Shown here: positions 23,133 through 33,498 of the stretch, piece after piece
Position numbering within the stretch: position 1 is the first letter of the stretch
Layout: the number at the start of each line of letters is the position of its first letter
Source of the DNA: Mixia osmundae IAM 14324
Lineage: Eukaryota; Basidiomycota; Mixiomycetes; Mixiales; Mixiaceae
Length of the DNA: 64,000 nucleotides
Assembly: GCF_000708205.1 (NCBI RefSeq)
Contig: NW_014575562.1
Coordinates: 621,616 to 685,615 of the forward strand
Direction: 5' to 3'
The notes under the pieces: model-generated
Seen by the model: only the letters and a program-made list of their open reading frames with translations
What the model was told of the DNA's origin: nothing
Databases searched by the model: none
Translations under genes and position numbers: made by a program

Positions 23133-23323
23133 ATTTTGTGGATGTGTGGGTGTGTGTCCAACTGCTGGGATGAAGTGAACAGAAAGACGTAACGAGCGGA
23201 GGAATGTCGAGCGAATGGCAAGGTCCCGACGCGTCTCGGCGGCAATGCACGCTGTGCCGCGTCGGGCTATGTGTCAAAGACATTCATTGCTCTGTCACAT
23301 GATTTGCTTTAAGTTGCGGACTC

Positions 23324-24793
23324 TTACTGCTCGTTGGTGAAGACTGCAGCGGCACCCATTCTATCAAAGCGACATCAGCCCACAGCTTGAACACAGAGTC
23401 AATGGAAATCGTACCCGGTACCAATGCACATGGAAGTGACAAAGATGCTTGCGCCTGATCGCTTGGCCTCTGCGTAACCGGTTGCGATTTGTCGTGCACC
23501 CGTCGCGCCACTAACACACGCGTTAGCATAGGCATGCTCAGCAAAGGCAAAGGCTTACAGAGGATGGCCGAAAGCGATGGCACCGCCGACTGGATTGACC
23601 TTCTCATAAGGGATGCCGAGCTTTTCGATGCTGTAGACTGCTTGAGACGCGAACGCTTCGTTGATCTCGTAGAAGTCGACATCGTCCTTTGAGAGGCCGA
23701 CAATCTCGAGCACTCTGGGAATGGCAAAGGCAGGTCCGATACCCATGACATCTGGCTTGACGCCGACGACGGCACAGCTGACGAACTTGCCGAGGATGGG
23801 CAGGCCGAGCTTCTTGGCTACCGACCGACGTGCGAGGAGCACAGCAGCGGCACCGTCTGAGACTTGTGAGGCGTTGCCAGCGTGAGTCGTGCCCGTCTTG
23901 CTGAAGGCAGGCTTGAGCTTCGAGAGACCCTCGGCGGTGATGCCTTCGCGGAGACCATCGTCCTGAACGACGTCAATCTCCTTTTCCTCTTCCGACTTGG
24001 GGTCTGTCCACTTGACGTGCATGGGGATGATCTCAGACTTGAATTTGCCAGCCTTTTGAGCTGCGACAGCTTTCGCAAACGACTTGGCGGCAAATTCGTC
24101 CTGGGTCTGACGCGTGATGCCGAACTGAGTTGCGACGTTCTCCGAGGTGATACCCATAGGCAACAAGCAATCCGCAGCATCCTCGTTCTCCATGACGTCG
24201 TCAGACATCTTTGCAGGCATGGCGTCAGCGCCATAATTGAGTGTCATTGACTCGACGCCTGCGCCGATGCCAATCTCGATTTGACCGAGAGCAATCTCGT
24301 TTGCGATCTGCTGGGTGGCTGCGAGACCCGAGGAGCATTGACGGTTGATAGCATTGACGGCAGTGGAGGTAGGGAAGCCAGCGTGGAGGACGCCCATTCT
24401 GCTGGTCGTTGCGCCACTTCCTGCGCGCCGTTGTACCGCGTCAGCTCGAGCTGAGTCAGCTGAGAGATGACGACTCGCCCTTTTGAAGAACGGTACCAAC
24501 AGCGATGTCCTCGACGAGCGTCTTGTCGACACCGGTGCGCTCGACGAGACCTCTCAAGACGGCAGACAGCATTTCCTCGGGACAGGTATCCTTGAGACCG
24601 CCCTTCTTAGACTTTGTGATAGGCGTACGGACAGCGCCGCAGATGACGACGTCGGAGTCCCATTTGGTGAGGATTGACGCCTTGCTTGCTGTGCTCGAGA
24701 TCTGTGAGCCAATCTGTGTGAAGCTCAATCGTGTCAGACTGTGCCTCGATCGAGGCCAAGCGAGCTCGCCTGTTGTACTCGTTCAAGTGCCAT
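23324..24793 (-). CDS. 3-ketoacyl-CoA thiolase (peroxisomal POT1/ACAA1 type)
   Basis: Multi-exon gene with the full thiolase core: VVICGAVRTPITK, INRQCSSGLAA (acyl-accepting Cys), GAGVESMTLNYG, GNASQVSDGAAAVLLA, FYEINEAFASQA (catalytic region), GGAIAFGHPLGATGA (His) and SMCIGTGMGAAA (second Cys). It cleaves 3-ketoacyl-CoA to acetyl-CoA plus shortened acyl-CoA, the last step of beta-oxidation. Closest in motif wording to the peroxisomal class. The N-terminus after splicing (MALERIGSQISS...) has RI and spacing vaguely like a PTS2 signal, but lacks its final H/Q-L/A pair. A 5' UTR intron (GTAAGC...CTCAG, near 24820-24870) probably lies upstream. Confidence 0.9.
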
Positions 24794-25012
24794 GGGGTGT
24801 GTGTGTCTGCAGATGACTCTCTCTGAGCTAAAGTGGGCTGAAGTGGCAAGCTGGAGAGCTTACGTTTGTTCGGATGTGATGTCAAGTCAGCTTTCGGCTT
24901 TCTCTGGAGACTTGCCCGGCAATTCGCCGCGCGTGCCATTTTTTCAACGTGTCACACCATGCTGACGTGTCCTCCCTGACAGGATTGTCTAGAGAGGTCG
25001 AACTTGGGCGAC

Positions 25013-25330
25013 ATGCCAGACCTGTCTGCGCCACAGCAGTCGCCTGACGATCCGACGCAGCCTACAGCGATCACGAAGGAAGAGCGCATCAACGACTGCG
25101 TGGCCTGCCGAGTCATGGGATCGCTCGTTCTCGGCGGCGCGGGCGTCTATGCGCTTGCAGAGAGCAGACGATTCGCTCAGATAGGCAGAGGAGGCTCAAT
25201 AGCAGCACGGCTGGTTGGATATGGTACTTCCTTTCAGCTCTCCACAGTGCAGTCATTGAGGAGACGTCTAGGTCTGATCGCAGGGGCAGCATATCGCGCA
25301 ACGGTCAGATCTAGCTTCGGCGCAGCGTAG
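25013..25330 (+). CDS. small membrane protein, DMAC1/DUF4536-like
   Basis: 105 residues. After a disordered acidic start, INDCVACRVMGSLVLGGAGVYALAESRR shows a CxxC motif directly before a hydrophobic segment, the signature of fungal DUF4536 and animal DMAC1/TMEM261, mitochondrial proteins linked to complex I distal-arm assembly. A second weaker hydrophobic segment follows (LGLIAGAAYRA). A small intron inside is possible but not required. Start: ATG at 25013, since the upstream in-frame codon is TTG. Function is inferred from the motif only. Confidence 0.65.
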   Translation: MPDLSAPQQSPDDPTQPTAITKEERINDCVACRVMGSLVLGGAGVYALAESRRFAQIGRGGSIAARLVGYGTSFQLSTVQSLRRRLGLIAGAAYRATVRSSFGAA

Positions 25331-25435
25331 CTGGCTCGCAAGAATGCGTGCAGTCAGATGAAGGTACAAGCAGAGTGAGTGACAGTGTCCATCGTGCGTC
25401 GAGCGCTCGTCTAAAGTCAGAGTGTCCATAGCCGT

Positions 25436-26658
25436 CTAAGATATCAGTGCGACAAGTCCAATCGATGCGATCGCCAATGCTAGACTGCCGCTCTGACTGT
25501 AAGCGGCGCCTTCTAGTGCGGAAGCAGGCGTGGCTCGAGTCAGACTGGTTGTAGAAGTTGCTAGCGGCGGCGGCGTGCTGGTGACGGTCGTGGTCGTGAC
25601 AGCGATCATCGGCAGGCTTGTGCTCGATGGCAGACTCGACGTGCTGCTTACAGAGCTCAAGCTTGTAGTAGACATTATAGTCGTCGTGTTCCTTGCAGTC
25701 ACTGTTGCAGACGTGCTGGCAGATGTGCTGGGAGGCAAGACGGTCGAGATCGGCGTTGCTTGTGCGAGTGCTTGCACAGTCACACATTTCGAAGAGGGCG
25801 CAGCTGGCTGAGCCGGAGGAGTGTATGCTTGCCCTTGCGAAAAGGTGGACGAGCCATTGTTATAGATCCCCATGGGTATGTCGCTATCACCTACGCAGCT
25901 CTCCAGTACGCCTGCGTCGTAATTGGCGGGCATGTTCCAATCCTGTCGATATCATCAGCGCAAGCTGAGATTGGACCGGTCATGTACGCACGCAGCCCAT
26001 GACATCGTACACATGCTGACAGTAGCTCGTTCCATAGCCGCCTTCTTTGCACACCCGCACGCAGAATTGGTTCGACGAGACAAACATCGTCCACTCGTGC
26101 GCTTGCGTCTCTGACTTGTTAGCAGAGAAGGCATTGGTGAAGACGAGACCTCCGATAGGGTTGCCATTGCCATCAGCTCCCTGTGTCGTGTCATCAGCGA
26201 GTGATCATGCATCACAGCGGTTGGCTTACATGTGGATCAAGCTCGCCGCCGCCATCATTCGCTTGGATGTTGATCTGCGTCAGGTCGCCTACGCCTGTAA
26301 TCTGGATGTAGTCGGGCGTCTGGACAAAGTGTGCGCCTGATATCGCCGAGGCGGGCAGAGTTCGAGCGCCATGATCTTTGAGACAGTAAGCAACGACCTC
26401 CCGTTCGTCGTCGCCGATCGTACTGGACGCTGGTGGTCCCCATAGGCAGAAATCCGACAGATCGTTGACGATGAGCGTCTGGCAGTCGGCTCCTGCGTTG
26501 TTCGCGCCAGAGCATCTGTTCGTCCCAGCCTCGCCAGATTCTGACTTATCTGGCAAGCTGTCGTAGTACCACGTCGGCTTGGGCTGAGCAAGTACGCTCG
26601 TCATGCAGAGCCCGAGGGCTGCGAGCGTCAGCCCTTGCCGGCTCATGACCATCTTCAT
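25436..26658 (-). CDS. secreted GPI-anchored glycoprotein of the basidiomycete 'macrophage-activating glycoprotein' type
   Basis: Signal peptide MKMVMSRQGLTLAALGLCMTSVLA, then a cysteine-containing domain: DFCLWGPP, IGDDEREVVAYC, FVQTPDYIQITGVGDLTQINI, GGELDPH, GNPIGGLVFTNAF, NQFCVRVC, YCQHVYDVMGCDWN and LESCVGDSDIPMGIY. A 100-residue Ser/Thr-rich spacer and a C-terminal hydrophobic tail (SLALAIASIGLVALIS) fit a GPI signal. Introns lie near 26170-26230 and 25945-26000. The pattern resembles a family common in basidiomycete secretomes annotated by this name; biochemical role unknown. Confidence 0.7.
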
Positions 26659-27097
26659 TGAGCGAGCTCGTCGTTGGAGACGCGAGATGGAGATGAGCTC
26701 GGACGGACAGAGTCGAGGTGTTGATGGACAACCGCATGGCGATAGCGTTCGGACCGGAGCTTTGCACCCTTGGCACCGCTTGTCCCAGATCTGCAAAACG
26801 ATCTTGTCTTCGACGCCGATCACGAGCGTGATAACAATTTCACATGCACCACATCTCTCTCCCGCGTCCCCTAGCCTGGCTTTCCGCATCGCTGGCTCTA
26901 TCTCAAACGAGCCGCCGCTCACGTCGTTCCAGCCCCCCCTTGCTTGCTTGCCTCGCGAATGCGCCAGCCTATCGGAAGGAGATGCAATGCTCAGGAACAG
27001 TCTACATGTTCGATGGATCGCTCAGCAAAACTACATAAGACGGCCTCTTGGATGAATATGCATCGGCCTCAACACTCGCAGCACATCACCATACAGC
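26659..27097. promoter_or_regulatory. divergent promoter region between two secreted-protein genes
   Basis: 439 bp between the divergent starts of the GPI glycoprotein and the secreted cysteine-module protein. No extra gene is supported; the minus-strand frame covering part of it is only an upstream extension without an ATG-linked family signal. Confidence 0.45.
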
Positions 27098-27915
27098 ATG
27101 CGCTTCGTATACGCAACACTCGTCTCTTCCCTTGTACTGACAAACGCAGCTCCACTAGGTAAGCTAGTCAGCTAGACTGCCAGAGCGCGGACTAACGTCT
27201 GCACGTAGCGGTAGGAGGCAATCTAGCATCTGCCATTGCAAGCATCATCAGTGCAGGCACTCATGTCAACTCGACAGCAAGTCTGGCGAGTCTACTCGGC
27301 GCAGGCGCCGCTGCCAATCTGACCACTGGCCTGGCTAATCTGCTAAACGCAAGCGCGACTGCAAACTTGACTGCAGAGCTGTCCAGTCTCGCCAGTGCAG
27401 GCGCGAAAGTAGCCGCCAGTCTCAACATCACGAGCACTTCGATCTCTGCTGCAGCGTGTCAGGGCGCTGTCGCTCAAGCCACCTTGCTCGGACAACTCTC
27501 TGCAATCGAGAATGTCTGTCTGAATGTGGCAGCGGGCAGCACTGCCAACAGAACGACGCCTAGCTCGCTTTCGATATCTGGCTTCTCGCTCTCCGCTGCT
27601 TGCTCATGCTTCCCAGCCAGATCATCCACGTCCACGCCGACGACGACGACGACGCCCATCTGTGTACAAGCAGATCTTGGTCTCAGTGCATCTGGCCTAC
27701 TAGCAATGACCAAGTCAGGCTTCTCCGTAGGCACGAACGCCAACGGCGTCAGTCTAGCCGTCTGCCAATCGCTCTATCTGGGCGCTGCAGCAGTCTCGCA
27801 GATCCCATTGATCGAGCAGTTCTGCGTCAATACTAACGTCACTGTAGTGCCCAGCGCACTCACCCTGCTGCCAAACGTTTCCGTGGGCACAGCGTGCAAG
27901 TGCTTCTGCAAGTAG
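27098..27915 (+). CDS. secreted protein with duplicated C-x19-C...CxC module
   Basis: Two exons (27098-27158, 27209-27915) give 255 residues. N-terminal signal MRFVYATLVSSLVLTNAAPLA. Then an alanine/serine/asparagine repeat region with short SLASLLGAG/GLANLLNAS-like units and several N-x-S/T sites. Two modules follow, each with cysteines spaced C-x19-C, then 23-27 residues, then C-x-C: first ACQGAVAQ...ENVC...ACSCF, second VCQSLYLG...EQFC...ACKCF, separated by a Pro/Thr linker. The spacing identity indicates internal duplication. I recognise no characterised family. Extracellular wall or host-interface function is a guess. Confidence 0.75.
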
Positions 27916-27950
27916 CATTCTGTTGTGTAGAAAGATGCATAGATAGGGTT

Positions 27951-30900
27951 CTAGCGTTGCTCGCTGACTGCGTTTTCTTGGCGTCCAAGGGGCTTTCCCT
28001 GAGCATCGAGCGGGACATACTGGCCGGCGACGCCGCTCTGGAAGGCCACAGGTACCGCGCCAGCGTGACCGTATGCCGGTTGGGATATAGGCGTCTGTCG
28101 CTGCACCGAAAGGGTAGACTGCTGAGCGTTCTCCTGCGGTGAGCGCTGTATCGGTGAATACTGCTGTGGAGCCTGCACAGCAGGCGAGAAGCTAGGACTG
28201 GATATCCCTGGCGACTGAGGAGGATAGCTGTATTGCGGTCGGGAAAGCTGCGGCTGCGCCTGCTGTCGGACGAGATGAGCTTGGGCGAATGCGCGCTGCT
28301 GCGCAAAGAGCCTCGCTTGTGCCTCTGCATTATGAGGCGGTATCGGCGCCGCATAGCTGTGGGTGGGTGTTTGTGCGGGCGCAGCACTATAGGTTGACTC
28401 GTGCGATTGAGCGTTACTATACGGTACCGAGCTGGCAGGCGCGGCACTGTACATGGGCGCATGAGCTGCCTGATTGCTGTACATCGGACCATTGCTATAC
28501 TGGCCATGCACAGGCGCTTGACTATAGCCTGGTGCATAGACGGGCGCATAAGAGTGGGCCGGCGCGTGCTGCGGAGCCATCGAGACAATTGAGGAGTGAC
28601 GTCTGACATCGCTTGTATGTGCAGGTATCCTGATCTTGGCAGCAGGCGCAGTGTTGCGGCCCAAAGCAGATGTCGGTGGATCAAATGAAGTCTGCAGCAG
28701 TGATCGCGCAGCAGCGTGTGTCTTGGTCGCTGCTTCTGGTACCGGCGTGTTACGAGCGCTTGGCATGGGCGATGCAAGTGAGAGCGCCGTGCCTGAGCAG
28801 CGACTACACAGAAAATCTTCTGTCGACCAGTTCCGTCGAGCACGCTTCAGCGCAGCGTCATTACGATCCCAGCAAGTCGCATGTTGCCACACGCCGCACT
28901 TGTCACAAGCAATGATTTGCTTGCCATCATCCTATATGGTCTCCCAAGTCAGCGCGTTCCAGGGAAAATGACAGAGGCGCACAAGGTTTTGGCCAGCTTT
29001 GCCGCAGATCTCGCAATCGAGGTACCACGATTCGGACTGGGGTGTGGCTGAGTCACTGTCTTGCGGCAATGGCTCCCCTCTCGCTTTCGCTTCCTCGCGT
29101 TCCTTCTCTCGCTCGGCACGCCGCTCGGCTTCCTGTACAGCTTCGACTTCGCGTTGCAAAAGACGTTCTTCCCTCTCTCTCTTTCTTGCATCGCGTTCCT
29201 TCAGACGGGCCTCTCGGGTGGGCTCCTCTTCGCGCGTAGGTTTGCTGCCATCGGCGCGGTTGCCTTCAGCACGCTGGCTGCTTTCCATACGAGCCATCAG
29301 AGCCTGCTGCGCTGCTTGCTGAGCGCGCTTTTGCTCCATTTCTGCTTCCTTGACGAGAATGCGAGAAGAGCGTTTGCGGTTGGCGATAGCTTCTTCCTTC
29401 TTCTTTAGCCTCTCCTTCTCGCGCAGGTCAAGCAAGATCGGGGGCAAAACTTCGTCACGCAAATGCTTGATCAGCGCGCGCTCGTCGAGATGCTTGGGCT
29501 TTGTAAAGCGCGACAGCACTGTCTCCCACTGTTCAAGCGTCACACAGATCTGGCATTGCGCAAGTGAGCCTATGCGACTGAACGCGTGGGACAGGACTGA
29601 CCGCTTCCCACTCTATAAAATTAGCTGGCATCTTGACATATTCGGGATCGGGCGTCGGTACGTATTCAGGCTCTGGCGTGTCCTCCTCGGATTCGACTTC
29701 TTCCTGGTCATCGTCATCACTGCCTTGTTCTTGCTCCTCATCTACATCTTCTTCCTCCACCTTCTCGTCATCTTCTTCCTCATCAGCAGCAGCCGACGCT
29801 TCGTCGTCCTCACTTGATTGCTCAGGCGTGACAGCCTTCCTCTGAGGCTTGGCCGCCGCTGCCGCCCTGCTTCGGCTCGCTCGCGCGCCAAAGCTGACCG
29901 CAGGTGGCGGTGAGACCGAGACAGGTTCTACTTCGTCCTCCTCTTCGAGCTCGTCCGAGTCGTCCTCGACGACTTTGACGGGCGAACGAGCCTGCTTCAC
30001 GCGCCCGGATGACCGTCTAGAAGTCTTCTTTCTTGGTACGCTTGCACGCTTCCGCCTCTTCGCTGGCTTCACATCATCGTCATCATCCTCTTCATCGTCC
30101 TCATCCTGATCCTCCTCGACACCGGCAGAGGCGCGCTTGACAGGCTTAGCAGTCGGATCGTAATCATCGTCAACGTCCTCCAGCCGAGCATTCGCAGCAG
30201 CTACTTCGGCCAAGAATTCCTCGTCTTCCGTGTTGGCATCGACGAGCTCGACTTTGGGTTTCCTCACAGATGTGACAACCTGAGTATCTTCTAGCCACTC
30301 CTTCGGAGGCTGTTGCCATTCGTCTTCGTCAGGCGCTCCTCTACCCCTTCTGGATGCTCTGACGCCTCGAACGACAGGTTTTTTTGGCTTTGACTTTGCA
30401 AGTGGGGAAGCTCTGGCTGATTCGTCGATGCTGGTGAGAGAAGCTCGAGCGGTACGCGTTGATCGTGGTGGCAGCGGTTGCTTGAGCGCATCCCAGGCCG
30501 AAGACTGCGCTGTCCATTGCCGTATCCGTGGCGGAGGTCTGGCCTGGGTGACTGCGGCATTGCGCATCGGTCTACCGGTTTCTGTGAGGAGGATCTGCTC
30601 GGGCTTTGCCGGAGGTTCAAGTGATGATTCGTCTTCACTAGCAGAAGTTACATAGCCTTTCCTCGGTCGTTTGGCTTGGGATCTGCTCCTCGATGATGAT
30701 TCTGCGAGAGGCTTTGGAAGGGCTCTCGTTGACTTCTTAGTGGCAGTCTTGATTTTGCCATTTGTTCTTGGTGCATTTCTTGATTTGGCTGGCTTTGAAG
30801 CAGACTTCTTGATAGAGCCGGCCGTGCGAACTCTGTCAGCCCTGACTGGCCGGGTAGGAGTCCTCCAAGGTTTCAGGGGACGATAGCGTTGAATCCACAA

Positions 30901-31846
30901 GCGATTATCATCAAAGAGCCAGTAGGTATTCGAGTCGGCATCCCATCCGACAGGTTCGACGCGCCAGGTCATCTCCTCGGCAGCATCAACGTTGATCATC
31001 TTACGGAATCGATCTGGGTCGACGAAATGCCATTGACAGAGCTGGTAGATGACTTCAATCTTCTCGAACATGTCCAGATCACTCCAAGCACGCGGCGTCA
31101 CGACCTCTACCTCCACCATCTCTCTTTCCACCGTCGCGTCAGCATTGACAGCTGTGGAAGAGTCTGTAGTAGGTTGTACGGCTGCATTGGACTGCTCTGG
31201 AGCATCGTGATCGGTCTGGGCGTTGTCGAGCTTGTCCTGACCGAGTAGAGCGGCTTGCTCGGCATCCTCATCATAGACGGGCTCCAGCCGGGTAGAGACA
31301 GTAGCGAGGAGACGTCTGTAGACCTCTGGACTGCGCCTGAGGTACTGCTGTTGCAATTTAGCAGCGTGCGTAGCGACACTGTCCACATGGAGAGCGTCAG
31401 CCCGGTGATGCAAGGGAGAGGTCATCGCTGCTCGTCTGACAGAGCGAGCGACGAGGAGAGCAGACTGACGTGACGTGCCGATCGCCTGTGAGGGTGAGCA
31501 AGAGACTGGCGAGCAAGCTCGGGCAGATTGAGTCTGGTTCGACGCCGATGAGGTCCAACTCGAATTTCTGTCGGTCCGTCCGGGTCAGTCAGCAGAGGAT
31601 CACTGGCAGACTGATGCCACAAGGAGAACTGACGTTGACATCCCATGCGCCCTGTGCGAGAGGCTTGCCGAAGAGGCACATCCACTGTGAAATGGCTGCG
31701 ATCCTCCAATCTATCCGAAGAGCTCTCAGATCGCCTGGCAGATCGTCCAGGCTCTCCGGCTTCATGCCCGTCGTTGTACCCCATTGTGATACAGTCTCGG
31801 AAACGGCTGACACGGGAGCCGCGGGTGCTCCACGTCCGAATGGCAT
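27951..31846 (-). CDS. DDT/WHIM/PHD chromatin-remodelling protein (RSF1/Ioc2-like)
   Basis: Long multi-exon gene. N-terminal DDT-like region (DWRIAAISQWMCLFG, then KFELDLIGVEPDSICPSLL). WHIM-type segment SDLDMFEKIEVIYQLCQWHF and MTWRVEPVGWDADSNTYWLF. A large acidic/basic region (poly-Asp/Glu near 29650-30120) follows, then WETVLSRFTKPKHL, a charged coiled coil, and a C4HC3 PHD finger CEICGKAGQNLDDGKQIIAC...HATCW...CSRC. The C-terminus is rich in Tyr/Ala/Pro/Gln repeats (AP-MYS, YSNA). RSF1-type subunits pair with ISWI ATPases; PHD fingers often read H3 tails. The start is placed at 31846; a further ATG at 31966 is possible. A 34-35 nt intron near 31440-31480 joins the first exons. Confidence 0.7.
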
Positions 31847-31999
31847 GGCTGATCTCGTCGCGATTGTGCGTGCAAGGCCAACTCGCGTCTTCTTCTGCTC
31901 GTCGCGTATTCGACGCAGCGGGCCTGGTGGCCTTGCAAAAGATCTCAGCGCGTAGAGGTACAACATTGGGTTCCGGTCTGCGTGTAGACTGCTGCAGGG

Positions 32000-32776
32000 C
32001 TAGCCATCGCGTGCTCGCCGGGGCGCAGGAGGCGGCGGCGGTAGCAGACCTGCCCCCAATCCGCCTATAGAAGCTGCGGTTGCACTGCCAACCGGTCTCT
32101 TGCCTAGTTTGCCAATGTTGATCGTCACCGGCGCATTGAGGCTGTAATCTTTGGGTCCGCCGGCAGGCAGATGAGGTGATGGCTTCGTCCTGTCATCTTC
32201 TGCACTCGCTACAGGTGTCGTCTGCCGTCTGTGCTCCGTGCGTCAGCCTTGCGTGAGCATCAAGCGACAGATGGACGTACTTCTTCCAATCTTGTAAACA
32301 GACATTGAAATCAAATGCATCTGATCGCTCTGGGAAGCCCATGCCGAGATATCTGATCAGGCATGGTGAGCCTGAGCGATCGATACGGGCCTGTGTACTC
32401 ACGCATGCTTGCCCGACGCTCGGTCTCGCACTGTCTCGCCTCGCATCAGCTGTTTGAGCTCAGACATGCTCTTCTACGTACCTCTGAGCACAAAGTAGCG
32501 AGACGAATCGAGCACGGCTTCGACAGCAGCGCCAGTGGTATCGTAGGGACACACCGCGAACTCGTCACCCGTGCTATCGTCTTCGAGCTTGATCTCGACT
32601 CTCGACGGCGTGCCGGAACCAATCTCCATGACTCGTAAGCGACCCTTCCATAGGAACTTGTCGACTTGCCAGTCGTTCGCCCGATAGCCTGCTCCACTCG
32701 ACCGAGGTGGTATCTGGTACACGTAGCATTCACGAGCGATCCATAGCACGCTCTCAAAGTCGTCCATGCGATCCAA
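32000..32776 (-). CDS. NECAP endocytic adaptor-binding protein
   Basis: Spliced product starts MDRMDDFESVLWIARECYVYQIPPR and keeps the PH-like NECAP fold: GYRANDWQVDKFLWKGRLRV, EIKLEDDSTGDEFA, VEAVLDSSRYFVLR, AYLGMGFPERSDAFDFNVCLQDW. The C-terminal tail KDYSLNAPVTINIG and a Pro-rich LLPPPPPAP end follow the family pattern. NECAPs bind AP-2 ear domains and act in clathrin-coated vesicle formation. Introns include GTACGT...GCACAG near 32225-32280. It diverges from SUMO, 176 bp between starts, and its stop is about 34-150 bp upstream of the DDT/PHD gene start on the same strand. Confidence 0.9.
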
Positions 32777-32952
32777 CTGGATCGTCTGCTGCTCAGACGG
32801 CCTCGACTTTGCTTGTCAGCGCCCTATCGTCGTATCAATGCAGTGGGTTGGGTTGATCTTGTGCTTCAGTCGCGTGACGCGTAGCGTATCCGACTGTCTT
32901 GACCTTGACCGACTTTGCTTGCCGTCTTCGCTGTCTCGCCGCCTGAGCTGCG

Positions 32953-33340
32953 ATGAGCGAACAGCCAGAGACGAAGCCAGACGGCAAGATTTCCCTGACG
33001 GTCACCTTTCCCGGCACAGCGCAAGACGGAATAACATTCGCAGGCAAGATGTCCCACGCACGCGCTTCATCTGCTATCTGACCCGGCAGTCTCACAGTGA
33101 AACCGGGGACAGCATGCTCGAAGCTATACAAAGCGGTAGCGGCGCAAAGGGGCGTCTCTGAGAACAGCTTCGTCCTCCAAATTGACGGTACGCGGCTCAA
33201 CGCGGATCATACTGTCAAGATGTACGAACTTGAAGATGGTGATGTGCGCTCCGTCGCTTGCTCGGCGCTAGACGGTGCTCATGCGCGCGCAGACGATCGA
33301 GTTTCACGTCCATCAGGTTGGAGGATCAGCAAGCAATTGA
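32953..33340 (+). CDS. SMT3: SUMO (Smt3-like) precursor
   Basis: Three exons (32953-33050, 33090-33243, 33293-33340; introns 39 and 49 bp) sum to 300 nt, 99 residues. After a disordered start (MSEQPETKPDG) comes the ubiquitin-like fold: ISLTVTF, KPGTACSKLYKAVAAQRGV, LQIDGTRLN, YELEDGDTIEFHVHQVGG. The diglycine (33320-33325) is followed by four residues, SASN, so a SUMO protease (Ulp1 type) must trim the precursor. SUMO is conjugated to lysines by E1 Aos1-Uba2 and E2 Ubc9, usually at psi-K-x-E. It converges on the P-type ATPase. Confidence 0.92.
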
Positions 33341-33498
33341 GCACTGGAACGCAAATCGCATGCGCTTCTGTATCACCCCATGTTGCATGTATTTCTACCG
33401 TCACGCCTCAGTCTGCGGCGCCTCCAATCGGGCTGATCCAGTCAACAACAACATGATCTGCATTGCGAGCGTCTATGTACATGATACAGATCTGCTGT

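Noticed and set aside
24820-24939. Alternative thiolase start MARAANCRASLQ
   Set aside because: An intron-like GTAAGC...CTCAG segment lies in the 5' leader, and the frame does not join the conserved core.
27951-28843. Overlapping 327-codon minus-strand frame
   Set aside because: It is a shifted-frame shadow of the PHD protein's C-terminal exon; its Arg/His/Ser-rich text has no family signal.
30065-30120. CATCGTCATCATCC run resembling a microsatellite array
   Set aside because: It encodes the acidic Asp/Glu tract of the chromatin protein and is explained by coding composition.
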